Positions 23,552-34,959 of a DNA stretch of 64,000 nt are shown piece by piece. Each line of letters starts with the position of its first letter. The first letter of the stretch is position 1. The position numbers and the translations under genes were made by a program. Source of the stretch: Opisthorchis felineus (Eukaryota; Platyhelminthes; Trematoda; Opisthorchiida; Opisthorchiidae); assembly GCA_004794785.1 (NCBI GenBank), contig SJOL01006478.1, positions 990,075 through 1,054,074 on the forward strand, given 5' to 3'. The notes beneath the pieces were generated by a model that searched no databases, was not told the DNA's origin, and saw only the letters and a list, made by a program, of their open reading frames with translations.

Positions 23552-25258
23552 CTGTCTTAACTGAAGTTGAATGATGGTGGAGTTTGCAGCATGTTTAAAG
23601 AACACGGTTGACTTCACTAGACGCAGATGGACTGTAGACTGTAAACCGGGCTGATCCATGACAATTAACATTGTTACAGTCCGGGTAGTGCGAATTCAAT
23701 TCTCGATTGATTTTAAGAATTATCAGTTTTTAATTATCTTGGTGTTTGTTCGGTTTGTTCACGCAACGTGTGTACGCTAACTCAAACCTTTGACATACCT
23801 ATATACACACGAGAATAAGTGCGCTGTGAATAACAAAATAATCGTGAACCCTCAAGTGTCATCGCACATCGATCTCGAAGGAACAACTACTTTTTCAACT
23901 TAGCAGCACATCATTTGATGGATAGAATCTGAACTTCGAGTGCAACCGATATCTCATGCGTTCTAGAACGTGGCTTATTGCCGATAACGTATCGGCTGAG
24001 TATACACTTGGCAGTGTGTGTTTATCAGAGGAGTAGAGACTTCCATACGCTTAACTTGGGTCCGCAACAGAAGGGACATACAGAGCGGAAGTTCATTAAA
24101 ACTTCCCAAATCCTGACCCTGTTGCTGTAGCAATTAGTAACTCACATGTGGCGATAAAACCTGTCAACAGGCGGGACTATCGTCATTATTTGATATATAT
24201 TGGAAGACTAGTGTGGTAGCCCAATGCAACTGTTATTAAGTTGAGAATGCGGCATTAGGGAACGGAAGCGTTTTCGCAATGCCACTGGTTTGAGAATAAA
24301 ATTCTGGTAACTTTGTATTCGGCCATATACCCGATCAATACGCTGATCTCTAGTTGGCTTGGTGAAGCCATTGTGCCAAAAAGGAAGCTTTTTATAGCCA
24401 TAAACTTACCAACTAATTACTAAAACTTTGTGTAACGATCTCGAATCGGATGGTTACAAGCACCTCCTAGTTGTCCGTAACTCCTTACGAAGTCTTTCAA
24501 TGCTTACTGTTTGAGTCTGTTTTTTTCCAACCTGTTGAAATTCTGAGCAGATCCCCTAGGAACTTGCGTCAATTGAAGTAGGTATCTATAACCCTTTTAA
24601 AAAAGCGAGCAGACACAGACTCAAAATGGACAGTCTACTTCAAAAATACTGGGTGTGACTCCGTGTGTTGATGAACGAATTTGAGATGAACGCGTGGTGG
24701 ATCGTGATTTCTGTGCGCTGAGGAATGCCGTTGCCACGATTTCGAAATAAATGGGACGTCATAAAGTTGAAGGGTAAACCTTCGAGGATAAAGCGAATTC
24801 GACCTATGCTGGATAGTTCAATCTTCATGAACAAGTGAAAGTACGCGCTTGAACGCACATATATTACGAAAAAGAAAGGCAGGTTTCATTATTCGCATCG
24901 AGAGCTGGCTGAATTGTCCTGGTGGCTTTCTGGTAAGCCATTTTGATTGCTGGGTGCATTTCGAACACTAAAGTTGTGAGAAGATATAGGGTGCTCCAGG
25001 GTAGACAGGCGAGGTGCAGATGATACCGTGCAGATGACAGTCGCGTACACTTACACCCACATATGGTTACAAATATCTCAAAACTAATGGGGCTGTGAAC
25101 TGAGATATAATGCTTCCGTTTTCAATCCACCATCCGCATAGTGGAGTAAGATGCAAGGGCATATAAGTGCACAATATTTCTGTCAGAATGCCTATATTCC
25201 CCATCATGATTTCAAGTTCTTTACCGGAATTAAACATTTCACGTTTTTAAATACTTAC

Positions 25259-25270
25259 CATCAGTGACGG
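25259..25270 (-). CDS. Candidate micro-exon, 12 nt (class i)
   Basis: The acceptor …ATTCAACAG and donor GTAAGT bound 12 nt reading Val-Thr-Asp in the common phase. The one-leading-base phase would be closed by TGA. It is homologous to 4641 and 11588. Confidence 0.55.
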
Positions 25271-25419
25271 CTGTTGAATAGGTTTCACTTAGTTAATGAG
25301 GCCAAATTAAGTTTTGTGGATGTAACATTGAATTAATAAGATGCATTCATTTGGCAGCTCGAATTACGTGAACATCGGCCGATAAGAACGTTTTGCTGGA
25401 TGGGCTTACCTGTCGGCGT

Positions 25420-25437
25420 TGTACGCACTGTGATTTT
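25420..25437 (-). CDS. Candidate micro-exon, 18 nt (class ii)
   Basis: The acceptor …AAAATCACAG and donor GTAAGC bound 18 nt reading Arg-Thr-Thr-Pro-Thr in the common phase. The upstream pyrimidine-rich stretch (…CTACATTTCTCTAT) is shared with 11743. Confidence 0.6.
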
Positions 25438-25734
25438 GAATGTGCACGTTTATAGAGAAATGTAGATTAAACAAGAGAATTTAGTTGCTCTGACGACTTC
25501 AGGAAATGTGGGGTTTACGCAGATAGCCAAGGCTGTGGAGAGATGTTGCATTACTAGAAGAAAACTGGTAGTAATTCCTAGGCATATATTCCGTGGTCTT
25601 TCGTGGTACGTTGAGTTGAATCAATGAAATTGTGTTTGAATATGGTGAGGTAATCAAAAATTACGGCACTGAAGCATAAACCAGCAAGTGTCAAATTCAT
25701 GATGTTAAAATAGTCAAATAATGAAGGGCCTTAC

Positions 25735-25752
25735 CCTGGTTTTTGGTAGACC
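25735..25752 (-). CDS. Candidate micro-exon, 18 nt (class iii)
   Basis: The acceptor …CCATACAG and donor GTAAGG bound 18 nt reading Ser-Thr-Lys-Asn-Gln in the common phase, almost the same peptide as at 5462 although the units are 20 kb apart. Confidence 0.6.
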
Positions 25753-26931
25753 CTGTATGGTTATGCGAATTAGTGCGTAGTGAGATGGAGGATAACTTGG
25801 GGACATTTGTAGTTAGGCGCCCTGGCTAATATTCAATGATCTCTTCCGGCGTGTTGAATGAAAGCAAAGAAACATCATAAACGAGAGATTCAGCTGAGTT
25901 CCAGGTGAGTCTTTCACAAATTTGTTTGCAAATGAGTGTATTTCGCTAAAACAAAGAATGGTTTGTTATCAATTTTTGTGGAAGTTGATTTGTCTAATCA
26001 AAATTTCAACTCCAAAACGGAGCAAATCTGTCTCAGATGGATCAGATGTTTGAGTTTAGATGCAATTAGTCGGTTGGGATGAAAGGAATTTGTCTTTAGA
26101 TGGCTTTGATGAGTGTGTGGTATATAGCCGATCAAAGTATTTCGGTGAGTATTATCCAGGTAGATAAGAGTAGCAAATGCTGTATTGCTTGCAAGAAAGG
26201 GTGGTCCATGAATGGCTCGTATTTTGTTTTCCCTTGTAGTGCGTCCAGTTGATACAATGGAGACAGGATTATTGGACGACCAGCAATTGAGATGCGCATA
26301 GAAATTTTGGTATTGAATACCAACTGTAAGACCACGTCCCTCGCGAAATACCGCAATAAACCCATTGATGTAGGGGTTGTCTTCGGTTGCATAAGAATGC
26401 TTGTGGCTGACCTAATATTATTAAGCGGACTGGCGCGTGGTCCATTGTATTACGTCAACACATTTCGTTTTCAATAATAGGTTGGATGCCAGCAATCTAT
26501 AACATATCTAACTTCTTGCAAACTGCGTTGTTAGTTGGCATATTACCGAACAGCTCGTTTTATCCTTATGAGTGTGATGAGGGATGTTGGCTCTACTGGG
26601 CTGTCGAATGTACTGGAGTATATCTCAAGAGTATGACGTCGTACGTTTGAAACCTGGTTACCTAATTCAATCCTGCAAGCTAACAGAAAGCTTAATGGAA
26701 TTCAAACATAACCTGATGTCAAATGCACGAATTCAGTGTTTTCGAAAACCATATCATGACGACAAGTTTTGAACCTTTAACATTCGGTTCACAATCCCGG
26801 CCTTCCTCAATAACTTAACCGGTTAGTGGAATGAGGACCCAAGATGGAATAGAGATATGGAATTTTAATTGCAGAACACCTTGAAGCAGAGCAAATAACT
26901 TGAAATCTACACGTAAATTATAATGACTTAC

Positions 26932-26949
26932 TTGTGGTTGTGGTGGACA
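26932..26949 (-). CDS. Candidate micro-exon, 18 nt (class iii-like)
   Basis: The acceptor …AATGAACAG and donor GTAAGT bound 18 nt reading Ser-Thr-Thr-Thr-Thr in the common phase. It is the most upstream block found on the minus strand. The first exon, with start codon and probably a signal peptide, should lie between here and about 29.7 kb but was not found. Confidence 0.55.
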
Positions 26950-27560
26950 CTGTTCATTTAGTTGTACATACATAAAGGATTATTTGAAATCAATATATAA
27001 TTTGTGCAGTCAATATTATTTACTAACCTGTAGATCGCGTTAACGTCAATCAAGTAGGATATAATAAACCCTATACGCCGTCAAAACGAATTAGTTTTCC
27101 TCGGACGACTTTGCTGGCGTCGTCACCATCGATCATTTGATTGATTATATAGTGAACGGCAAACACTTCCGTGGCAAATGTGCTTTAGAACAAACCTGTA
27201 TTAGGCAAAAACAGCCGCAGTGATCAACTACTTTTTTGTATCTTGTAGTTGCGAGATTTAGTAAAGTGACATTCATGTCACCAGCATCTGAGCAGTCCTC
27301 CTCCTATCCTATTGTAATTATTCTGGTGTGCGCACACCAAAGTAGAGAAACACGGAGTTCGCTGTCGGTTTCTGTCCAAGCTCATTGAGATTATACATCC
27401 TTTTTGCTGCACAGGGAACTGACCTCTTGGTGCCCGACATGCCGAGTGGACGTGTTATCACCAATCTATCTGCAAATATCCGGTACGTCCGAATTATCTC
27501 GTCTGAACAAACCTACTTCTTAAGTTGTCTTCCCTAGCACCTTGAATGACGACCCAGTAA

Positions 27561-29725
27561 ATGTCCTGGTTGTGAAAGCAACGCCCACAAAATCCGCGGC
27601 GTCTTTCAACCAATTAGAATATTTGGAAGCTTGTCTAGTTCGTCGGTGGTGACATCTTACTCCGATGCCTCAAAAGGCAATTTACTCGACGGATACAACC
27701 ATTACAATTACTTTATTTTTCGACGACCCGATAATTGAGGAGCGAGCACATTTGCTTGTCCAGGACCAGCAGTTTATGTACCTCAAGCGTGCGCCGATAA
27801 ACTGGTGTTTACACGTATGACAGGTAATGGAGTTTTAAATTCAATGGATGATTTCGACATCTGCATACTAAAAGTGGACAAAAATGGGTTTCTAACGGGT
27901 AAGACTGTTTGAGGATTCACTTTTGATTGCTGCGCCAAGATGCGTTGGGGAGTTTAGTGAGCCGTCTGCTGTTAAATTTATGGTAAAAATACATGAAAGT
28001 TTACCACCAAGAAGATTCGAATAACTCATTCAGATTGCTCGAACAATGTACATTTATGGTGGCATCCACTGGTAAACACTAGTTCCTTCAACCTGCACTA
28101 CATGCGCAGTCGACTTGTCCGTGTCGGTAAAATCTACGCTGAAGGTTGGCACTATGTACTTTGCTGAATATTGTAACAGGTTTTAGTCGACTCAGTTTTT
28201 GAAAAAAAAGGAAAATGTTGCGAACTACTATTACTATCGTAATGTTAAATTTTTAACGACACGCGGTTCAAACCTGATGTTAGAATTTATCGGCTTGGAC
28301 CTTTGCGTTCTAAGAGGGGGAGATGGAATGTTGAACAAAAATCCACGACACAAGAATGATGGATTGAGCGACGCTTCTAAACCTTCAGAAGATATTTGTT
28401 AACCTTTCAAATTATGGCTGAAATACAATAACAAGGCTCTTCCTGTTCATTTAAGATTGTTTTCCGGGAGCATCAAGCAAGTAACAGGCCATATTCCGGA
28501 TGCTGTTGGTGGAACTGATTAAACTTGAACTTCGAACCCAATAGAGAGATCCATCAATGCAGTGTGATATCAACATGAGGAATCGGTCTACAATATTTCT
28601 TCTGTGTTGTGATATATTCGTTACTAGAATACGCTGTTGGCTGAGCGCACGCACTAAAACCTTTGGTGTACCGGTCGTCTGAGACCCAAACGAAAGTTTC
28701 CTTTCATGGATTCGTCAGCCCGAATGCTTTGGCGTTCTTAATTGTGACAACGTGACGTCTAAGCACGCCCAATATAGTTGCTTGAGGTTGATCGGCCCAT
28801 TGTTATAGGCTGTTTTGAACTGCCAAAACTGACATCCATTTCGAAATGCAACCTGACTTTTTGGCTTCCCCTGAGCATGGTGTCCAGACATGTTTTACAA
28901 TTAGGAACATATTACTCCACGAATGCTCGCACGGAAAAGGCAAATGTGGTTATGCTTTGATTTATAAAAAAAGTAAGTGCCTGGTGCTGTCCTAGAAAAT
29001 CGCGTCTCACCTACTGTCTGATGGAACAAATACAATGTGCATTCTGAAGAGACCGCCGATTTACGCCCCTAATAAAACCATGATCAGAAATACCAATCTC
29101 AACCCAAAAGTTTATTCTGGAGCAAAGGCTAGCTGCTGGATCGCAAAGGTCCGCTTTTGAGACTGACCAGACATAGCATGAGCCTAATAATATTAGAATA
29201 GACCCTCTTCCTTTCGAACGAAAGGACACTGGTGTCAACCCAGCAAGTCGGACATGAGGTTAGTTCCGCTTCAGATGTCGTACCAGATGTCAATAAATCC
29301 TACGCACAGAATAACATCCATTTCTTTAACATCTATCTGAACAACTCGCCTTTTATAACGACCAAGCCTACGCACATACCAGGATTGGGGACAGGCTTGG
29401 ATGATGGGAGTAGGCGAGCCAGGCAGCCACTCAGAGAACTAACGTTAATTTTTCTTGTTTTTACGTCCTTACTTATTGTTCTAAGACGTCTTGAAAATAA
29501 AAAAATCTGAGCAAGGAGTTTCCGATAAAAAGTGGGCTTTCGAAAATTGCAACTTTACACGGTTATGAAATGTGGGACCTGCTGGTTCTTCGCCTCAGTG
29601 CTAAAAATTTCTCCGTCTAAATTCTCTGGATGAGTGGTGTCCATAGAAATGAGATTTATGAGGCGCTTAAAATGTATGCCTCTAGGGTGTGTTTGCAGAC
29701 GCCCATGAATAAAAAGAAATTGACC
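27561..29725. other. Region between the micro-exon array and the spliced gene; no gene recognised
   Basis: No open frame here looks like a conserved protein. If the array is a micro-exon gene transcribed on the minus strand, its promoter and first exon should lie here. One short minus-strand candidate (ATG near 29035 reading MHIVFVPSDS before a GTGAGA donor) ends in the wrong phase. Confidence 0.5.
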
Positions 29726-29811
29726 TCATGACGGGAAAGCGATGGTAAACATACGATCAATAGGTTTCAACAGTCCTTTGGATACGATGCCAGAAAAGTC
29801 ATGTGCAACAC
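29726..29811 (-). CDS. Probable terminal exon of the unrecognised spliced gene
   Basis: The pyrimidine-rich acceptor …TTTTTCTGTCTTTTCAAG opens 86 nt that need one base from the previous exon, exactly what the exon at 32555 leaves. It codes for VAHDFSGIVSKGLLKPIDRM and FTIAFPS and then a TGA stop at 29726-29728. I saw no clear AATAAA signal just downstream on the minus strand. A further exon between 32.5 and 29.8 kb cannot be excluded. Confidence 0.5.
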
Positions 29812-31995
29812 CTTGAAAAGACAGAAAAATGGCGGGCATTACAGATGCTGTTAGTGCTAGACTAAAGTAAGTGCATTTTCTTTTCTTTCTTTCTTTTTGT
29901 ACAGCATAATCCAGGTAAAATAAACTGGAAACCAAGTTAGTTTTCAGTTTACTGGTGTGGAATGTCTGATTGTGCATGATTTCCTTCAACTTAGAAATCA
30001 CTGAGCATACTGAACAAGTCAAATTATAGTGTGGAAACAGCCGCCATACTACGGATTTGAAAACAAACGATACAAAATCAGACCATGCATAACAGATGTT
30101 TTAACGAAGAGATTGTGTGTTGCCAGTTGTCTCAGATTGTATGCAGCTACATATTTTGAAGTCTCAGATTATTTATACGTTTCTTTGAATATAGGTACAT
30201 AAATAAGCTTAGTTGAAAGGCTCACTATAACTCAAATGAAAGGGGTGTGTAATCAAGAATGGTATATTGTAACCTCTGTTAGGAAATATCATTGTCCCAA
30301 GGTTGTAGCTACCATAAGAATTTTGGCCAAAAACAAATATACTTATTGAAAATGAAGTGAAATGTGGTTATGCTTGGTAGATAATCCATCCTGCCAGTGA
30401 AGCCAGTCTATACTGGAAAGCTATAGTATATAGTCCTATAGTCTATAGTCTACTGAAGCACTGTAGAGCTGCTTCATCCTTGTTGAGAATCATCATCAGT
30501 GCGCATCTCACGAAAATGGGAGATCGTCTAGCTGGTGATTAGCCACTGGATTATCTTAGTAAAAGGTGAGCGTAAGCAGTTACTGTTCCGCCAAGACAAC
30601 CTAGACTATTTTGACTGAAAACAGGAGGGACATCCACGAATAGCCGTGTGCAACAAACGATTCGGGTTCTCAAAAATCCATCATTTCTAAATCCTAACTA
30701 CACCCGGCATAATTTTAAATGCTTGGACAGAAAATTTTTTAGCTCGCTGCTCTAAACTAGGCCAGCTTTCAAAATTCATCATCTGCAGACGTTAACCAGC
30801 AACAAACGGCCAATCAGACGTTACTGGTTAACGGCTGTCTATCTCTTCCTTGAGGAGGGTCACCATTGCGGAGAGGGTTCAACTATAATCCGAGGCTGAT
30901 GAAAGGTTGATCTCCAAACGAGTATCTCTTCTGTACAAATTGCTAGATATGACTAAGTTTTTCATTAGATCTTTTTTTGTCATTACCAAAGTCGCTTGGA
31001 ATGAGACGTTGGCGAGGATCTCAGGGTGGCGCTGCTTCCAAGGCATTTCCGGCTTACGTACTGCCGATGCTCGTGCAGTTCTGAACAAAACATATTTCCA
31101 CTCCCTGGTTTGATCGAAAAAAATTCAAATTCAGGCAATCTACACGAGATTTGTCGTAGAAAGTATTTGTCACACGATTATCTTCTTTACTAGTCAGCAG
31201 CAAACATTTCCGAAAATGCTAAAATCATACAACTTCACCTTCTGCAAAGCTTGCTGCGATATTTGCCTTACCACCTTATTTGCGTCTACCTTATTTTTCG
31301 AAAGGTCCAGTAGGCAATATTTATGAAACTGAATGAAGCATCTGCGCTTGCCAACATTTTTACTTGCATAAATAATATGATGCAAACGTTTGTGAACGGG
31401 TAAATTCTCCAGTGCCCCCTAGGCAATAGATGTACGGAGAATTAGACAAGATTAGGGGTGTTGTGGAAAGATTTGTATGGATTTTAACTCATGGTAAATG
31501 TCTGATGGGCCCCTATCCAGAGAGTTTGCTGATGCCTATAATTGATCCCATAAGACAACCTCAAAGCTCCCACATTCCTTTACACTTGATTGATTATGGA
31601 GTCAGACAATCGAAGCACACTCAAATTACGCTGTCCTAATGCCTTTCGATCACTCGACTTTCAAGTTTCCGCTGAGCTGAATACAGAGATCAGACACTAA
31701 GACCTGGGGTGAAATAGTTTATTTATATGAACTTTGTAGTTGGAGAAGGTTATTTTCAGTCAAGTTTGGGAACGGTTAATTATTAGCGGAAAAAACTAGG
31801 AGATCATTGTTGTACAAAACAACCCGGACATATTTGGCTTGTTATTCATTTAATTTTTATTATATAGTCAGCTTCTGGTTCTAATGACTTTTTACGGCCA
31901 GAAAACAGATGCAACAACCAAAGTCGTTGCTGACGGGTTGGCGACTATTACTAGTTCTAAAGATGCAAGATATAACTCACGGTGGTAATTCGCAG

Positions 31996-32052
31996 AATAC
32001 ATTCATTTATGCCCATTTATATACTCATTTATATATTCATTCATACCCAAGT
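31996..32052. repeat. Imperfect ATTCATTTATAC-type tandem repeat
   Basis: Several imperfect copies of an attcatttata(t/c) motif lie about 150 bp before the hammerhead-like motif. Confidence 0.6.
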
Positions 32053-32197
32053 GAATCGAGCTGAATCGCTCATCTGCAATATGCTTCATCTGTAGACCAA
32101 TTCATATTTCAATTGGTACGATAACCAAGAGTTTGCATTATTCATATTCACTTTGCATTGAAGTGGAAAATAATCTCTACTGATGCAATGCCAGCAA

Positions 32198-32246
32198 CGC
32201 GCCTAACTGACGAGCCCGAAGAAGGCCACAGCCGGTCGTGGCCTGT
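32198..32246 (+). ncRNA. Degenerate hammerhead-ribozyme-like motif 1
   Basis: Box 1 CTGACGAG (32207-32214) fits the hammerhead core CUGANGA. A short stem II follows (GCC … GGC around gaagaa). The second core box GAAA is replaced by ACAG, and a GTC cleavage-type triplet is at 32235-32237. Three stem I pairs (GCC before the core, GGC after GTC) remain. Penelope-like elements are known to carry hammerheads in their terminal repeats, and a Penelope remnant lies 2.3 kb away. It is probably inactive because box 2 is broken. Confidence 0.4.
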
Positions 32247-32554
32247 CACCTCACGAGTAGTTTGTTTCGTTTATCTTGGTCGTCTCTGTATGCATAAAGT
32301 TATTCTTGCCTAACATCGACTTCCAGTTCTTTAATGTGCCTGTCAGCAACGAGTAACTAGGTCGTTTGGACAAGCATGCGGAAATTAATATAAGTTAGCT
32401 TCAATTTAAATTGTGAATGTCTCTTAGTCTGCTGTTAATATGGCAACTGCAAGAAGAGCGCTTCCATTCCCTAGAAATCGGTCTTTCTCTCTGACATATA
32501 TATTGCGACGGGAATAGAGATGAAGTTGAGAAAATAAGACAACAGTAAACTCAC

Positions 32555-32783
32555 CTCTGAGCGCGAATCGGTAGTCAACTTCAACAGATTCCTGGTTTTG
32601 CATCAACTCCGTGAGTTTGCGAACAGCTTCGGAGATATCACTTGCTTTCAAACACAGGCTCAGTTTGAACAAATCAAAAATTAATCGGATTTTGCAGACA
32701 GTATTCACGTTTGTTTTGCATTCATCCACCCTAATTGTCAGCAAACTGCCTTCCAGCTGCAAGTGACTAACGAATGCTTCCAA
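32555..32783 (-). CDS. Exon of the unrecognised spliced gene (helical C-terminal segment)
   Basis: The acceptor …TTCCTCCGTTAAACAAACAG and consensus donor GTGAGT bound 229 nt entering in phase 0 and leaving one base. The 76 residues start LEAFVSHLQLEGSLLTIRV and include KIRLIFDLFKLSLCLKAS and AVRKLTELMQNQ, a mixed strand and helix pattern. The frame is open well beyond the acceptor, but the splice site and phase support this boundary. The 5-kb intron upstream holds the Penelope and possible LTR-element fragments. Confidence 0.65.
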
Positions 32784-34571
32784 CTGTTTGTTTAACGGAG
32801 GAATGAAAATTGCTTTATTGCAGGGTGAATTCTTTCTCATGGACACGAATATCATTCAAAGTTAAATATGTGCCTTGAATTCAGACAGCACCCACTGAAG
32901 CTTTTGAAGCGCCTCGTGTACCCTGGTGAACGCGTTACATGGAGATGCTCCAACATCAAAATTGTTTTAATAATACAAACAGTGCTTCATTTGCTTTAAT
33001 TTAGTGCGCTCCATACGAAACCACTGGGGTTTAATCTATGCTTTTTGTTGCCGTCTTTGGTGAGTTAGTTCACTGTGCGAACATAGACGATGCTGTGTTC
33101 AATCGGTTTGCGAATATAAATATGTGGACGAGCGGGTCCGTCTGTGGAACATTATTTTGTTATCGCTCAATGAAGTGACCGCATAAGTGCATCGACGAAG
33201 GCAGTGTCTTCTGGAGTGGGCTTCTTTTGGAACAGACTTTGCTTGGACTGCGTGCTGAAGAGTCGATCCTTCTTCTAGGATGGTGTTTTCGGCTAGGGAT
33301 AAGTGTAAATGGTGGAAGGTTGATAATAAGTATAGGTCTTCCGTCGTCACTTTGAACGAAATCCAAAGTTTTTTTCTTCTGTGATCGGACCTGCGGACTC
33401 AGGCGGACGGATGGATCCATCAAACATGAACCATGCGCAAAGTTCGATAAACCGAAGCAGGTAAAGGGAAGCCATCTTCGAAATTAACTTGAAAGAAACG
33501 GAATGGTCCGTGACATGTGGGTTTTGGTTTATAGGCATTACACAGCGATTTTATGAAAGGGAGTCATCCGTTTTTTTCGACTACCAAGGATCACGTTCAG
33601 CAACACCATCATTTCGACTAGCAGTGTGTGCGTGTAATTGGGGTGAAAGTCGTTCACTTGTCTGTAAGTTTGATACCTGTGAGTAACGGACAGTCTTCGA
33701 GGTCCTCCTGGAAATTACTACCACCCGGGCCAATGAGAGAAGTAACTAGTTCGGCCTTTACTGTCTTTGGATTGAGATTTCGCGTGTTTTCATTACTATC
33801 TCATGTATATGAATCGTACCTTATTTCACTTCTTGCATTTTAGCAATTTATTACACTGTATTAGATGGCATACTGCAGTCCATTCTGTCTGACTGGTTTC
33901 ACACCACTGTTGCATATATTTACGCACGAATTACCCGCCTTAACACTCTGGACAGTTCGCAGTGTTGCGTCTACAGCGGTGACTCTCTGATACCATTTTT
34001 GTAAGGGCACCCTTGTTGTTTGTTTTCTGTTCATCATTTGCTTCTGTTCCTTTTAACTTATACCAGGGTGTTCAGTCTGATGCACTGAAGTGTAACCCCA
34101 GCCGCATGTGGTTGCTAGTTTGCGTGGGGACCATTAGTTTATTTCGGTGTAGCGAACCAATCAGGACACAGATACCAACCATCATAATGGGACCTGATCG
34201 TATGAATGAACTGTCGAGACACGTGACAAGTCAGCCACCTCTATATGATAAATAAAGCTTATAAGTGTTGGATTTGTGAATGGCCACTGATTCAGTGTGA
34301 CAAATTTGTACATACTCGTTGAGTCATTGCTGCCGGACAAGCACATTATCAAAGTTGAGCCCATTGTCGTAATCTAACGCGGAGTGTGCAATAACCGAGT
34401 TAGGTTCGTTTATTCGATTTGTTCCGTGGGAACAGAGGACTGAGTGATAATACCCTTAGGGACGAAAACAATGGACTCCTAATAACGGAAATAATTTTGA
34501 CAGTTTTCTTTCTATTTCAATTTATTCTAGTGCTTTCATCATTGGTGGCCTGCAATATGTGGTAGAGCAAG

Positions 34572-34920
34572 ATGTTGAATAGCCGTACTTCTGCCTTTGT
34601 ACAAGAATTATGCGTACTTACGTCCAATGGCCATATTTGCCGACAGGCTGATGGATTTGCCATAGATCACTCTGTTGCCCCTGCTGTAGCCAACCTATAC
34701 TTATCACAGTTTAATCATCAGGCACTGAAGAATCTTGATAATCCCCGTGCCTTTGGTTCAGGCACGTTTTTGACAGATGTATGAATGTTATATAGATCTG
34801 TTCCTAGCATGTCGCAACACCATAAGCAGCTGAATTCGCTTCGCTGTATAATATCCGGTACCTGACCGAACGACTGCTTTCTCTGGGTGTAGTGTCTCTT
34901 GGAACGGCGAACAATTTGAA
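34572..34920 (+). mobile_element. Penelope-like element reverse transcriptase remnant
   Basis: The plus-strand frame contains CRQADGFAIDHSVAPAVANL, matching the Penelope-like 'QTDGVAMGSPxAPxxANL' reverse transcriptase motif. In another frame YIDLFLACRNTISS (34789-34830) matches the catalytic 'YxDDxF' box with one Asp lost. Further on, NDCFLWV…CLLERR resembles the 'FLD(V)xLxR' block that ends this domain. Frameshifts and stops (for example at 34782 and 34831) show decay. It lies in the intron between exons 32555 and 37740 of the minus-strand gene, in the opposite orientation. A hammerhead-like motif lies 2.3 kb to the left. Confidence 0.65.
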
Positions 34921-34933
34921 TGTGCAGTCTATT

Positions 34934-34959
34934 CAAACCAAACCAAACCAAACCAAAAA
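34934..34959. repeat. (CCAAA)n short tandem repeat
   Basis: Four to five copies of an AACCA pentamer, just 3' of the Penelope reverse transcriptase remnant. Confidence 0.85.

Larger units (their letters stand above)
23180..27560. repeat. Tandem repeat unit U4 (shorter, without the LINE)
   Basis: The unit starts with the block seen at 1 and 8470 and carries the landmarks at 24500, 25255, 25410, 25586, 25743, 26380, 27120 and 27480 in the U1 order. The interval between the 23.54 kb and 25.26 kb micro-exon candidates is only 1.7 kb and I see no RTE sequence in it. In U1 and U2 the same interval is 2.8-4.4 kb and contains a LINE. U4 holds six usable micro-exon candidates. Confidence 0.55.
29812..32554. 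other. Last intron of the spliced gene
   Basis: This stretch contains short antiparallel open frames near 30.9-31.1 kb, a TTTC run, an ATTCAT-type repeat and the hammerhead-like motif at 32.2 kb. I see no further exon with both a good acceptor and donor in the needed phase. Confidence 0.4.
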
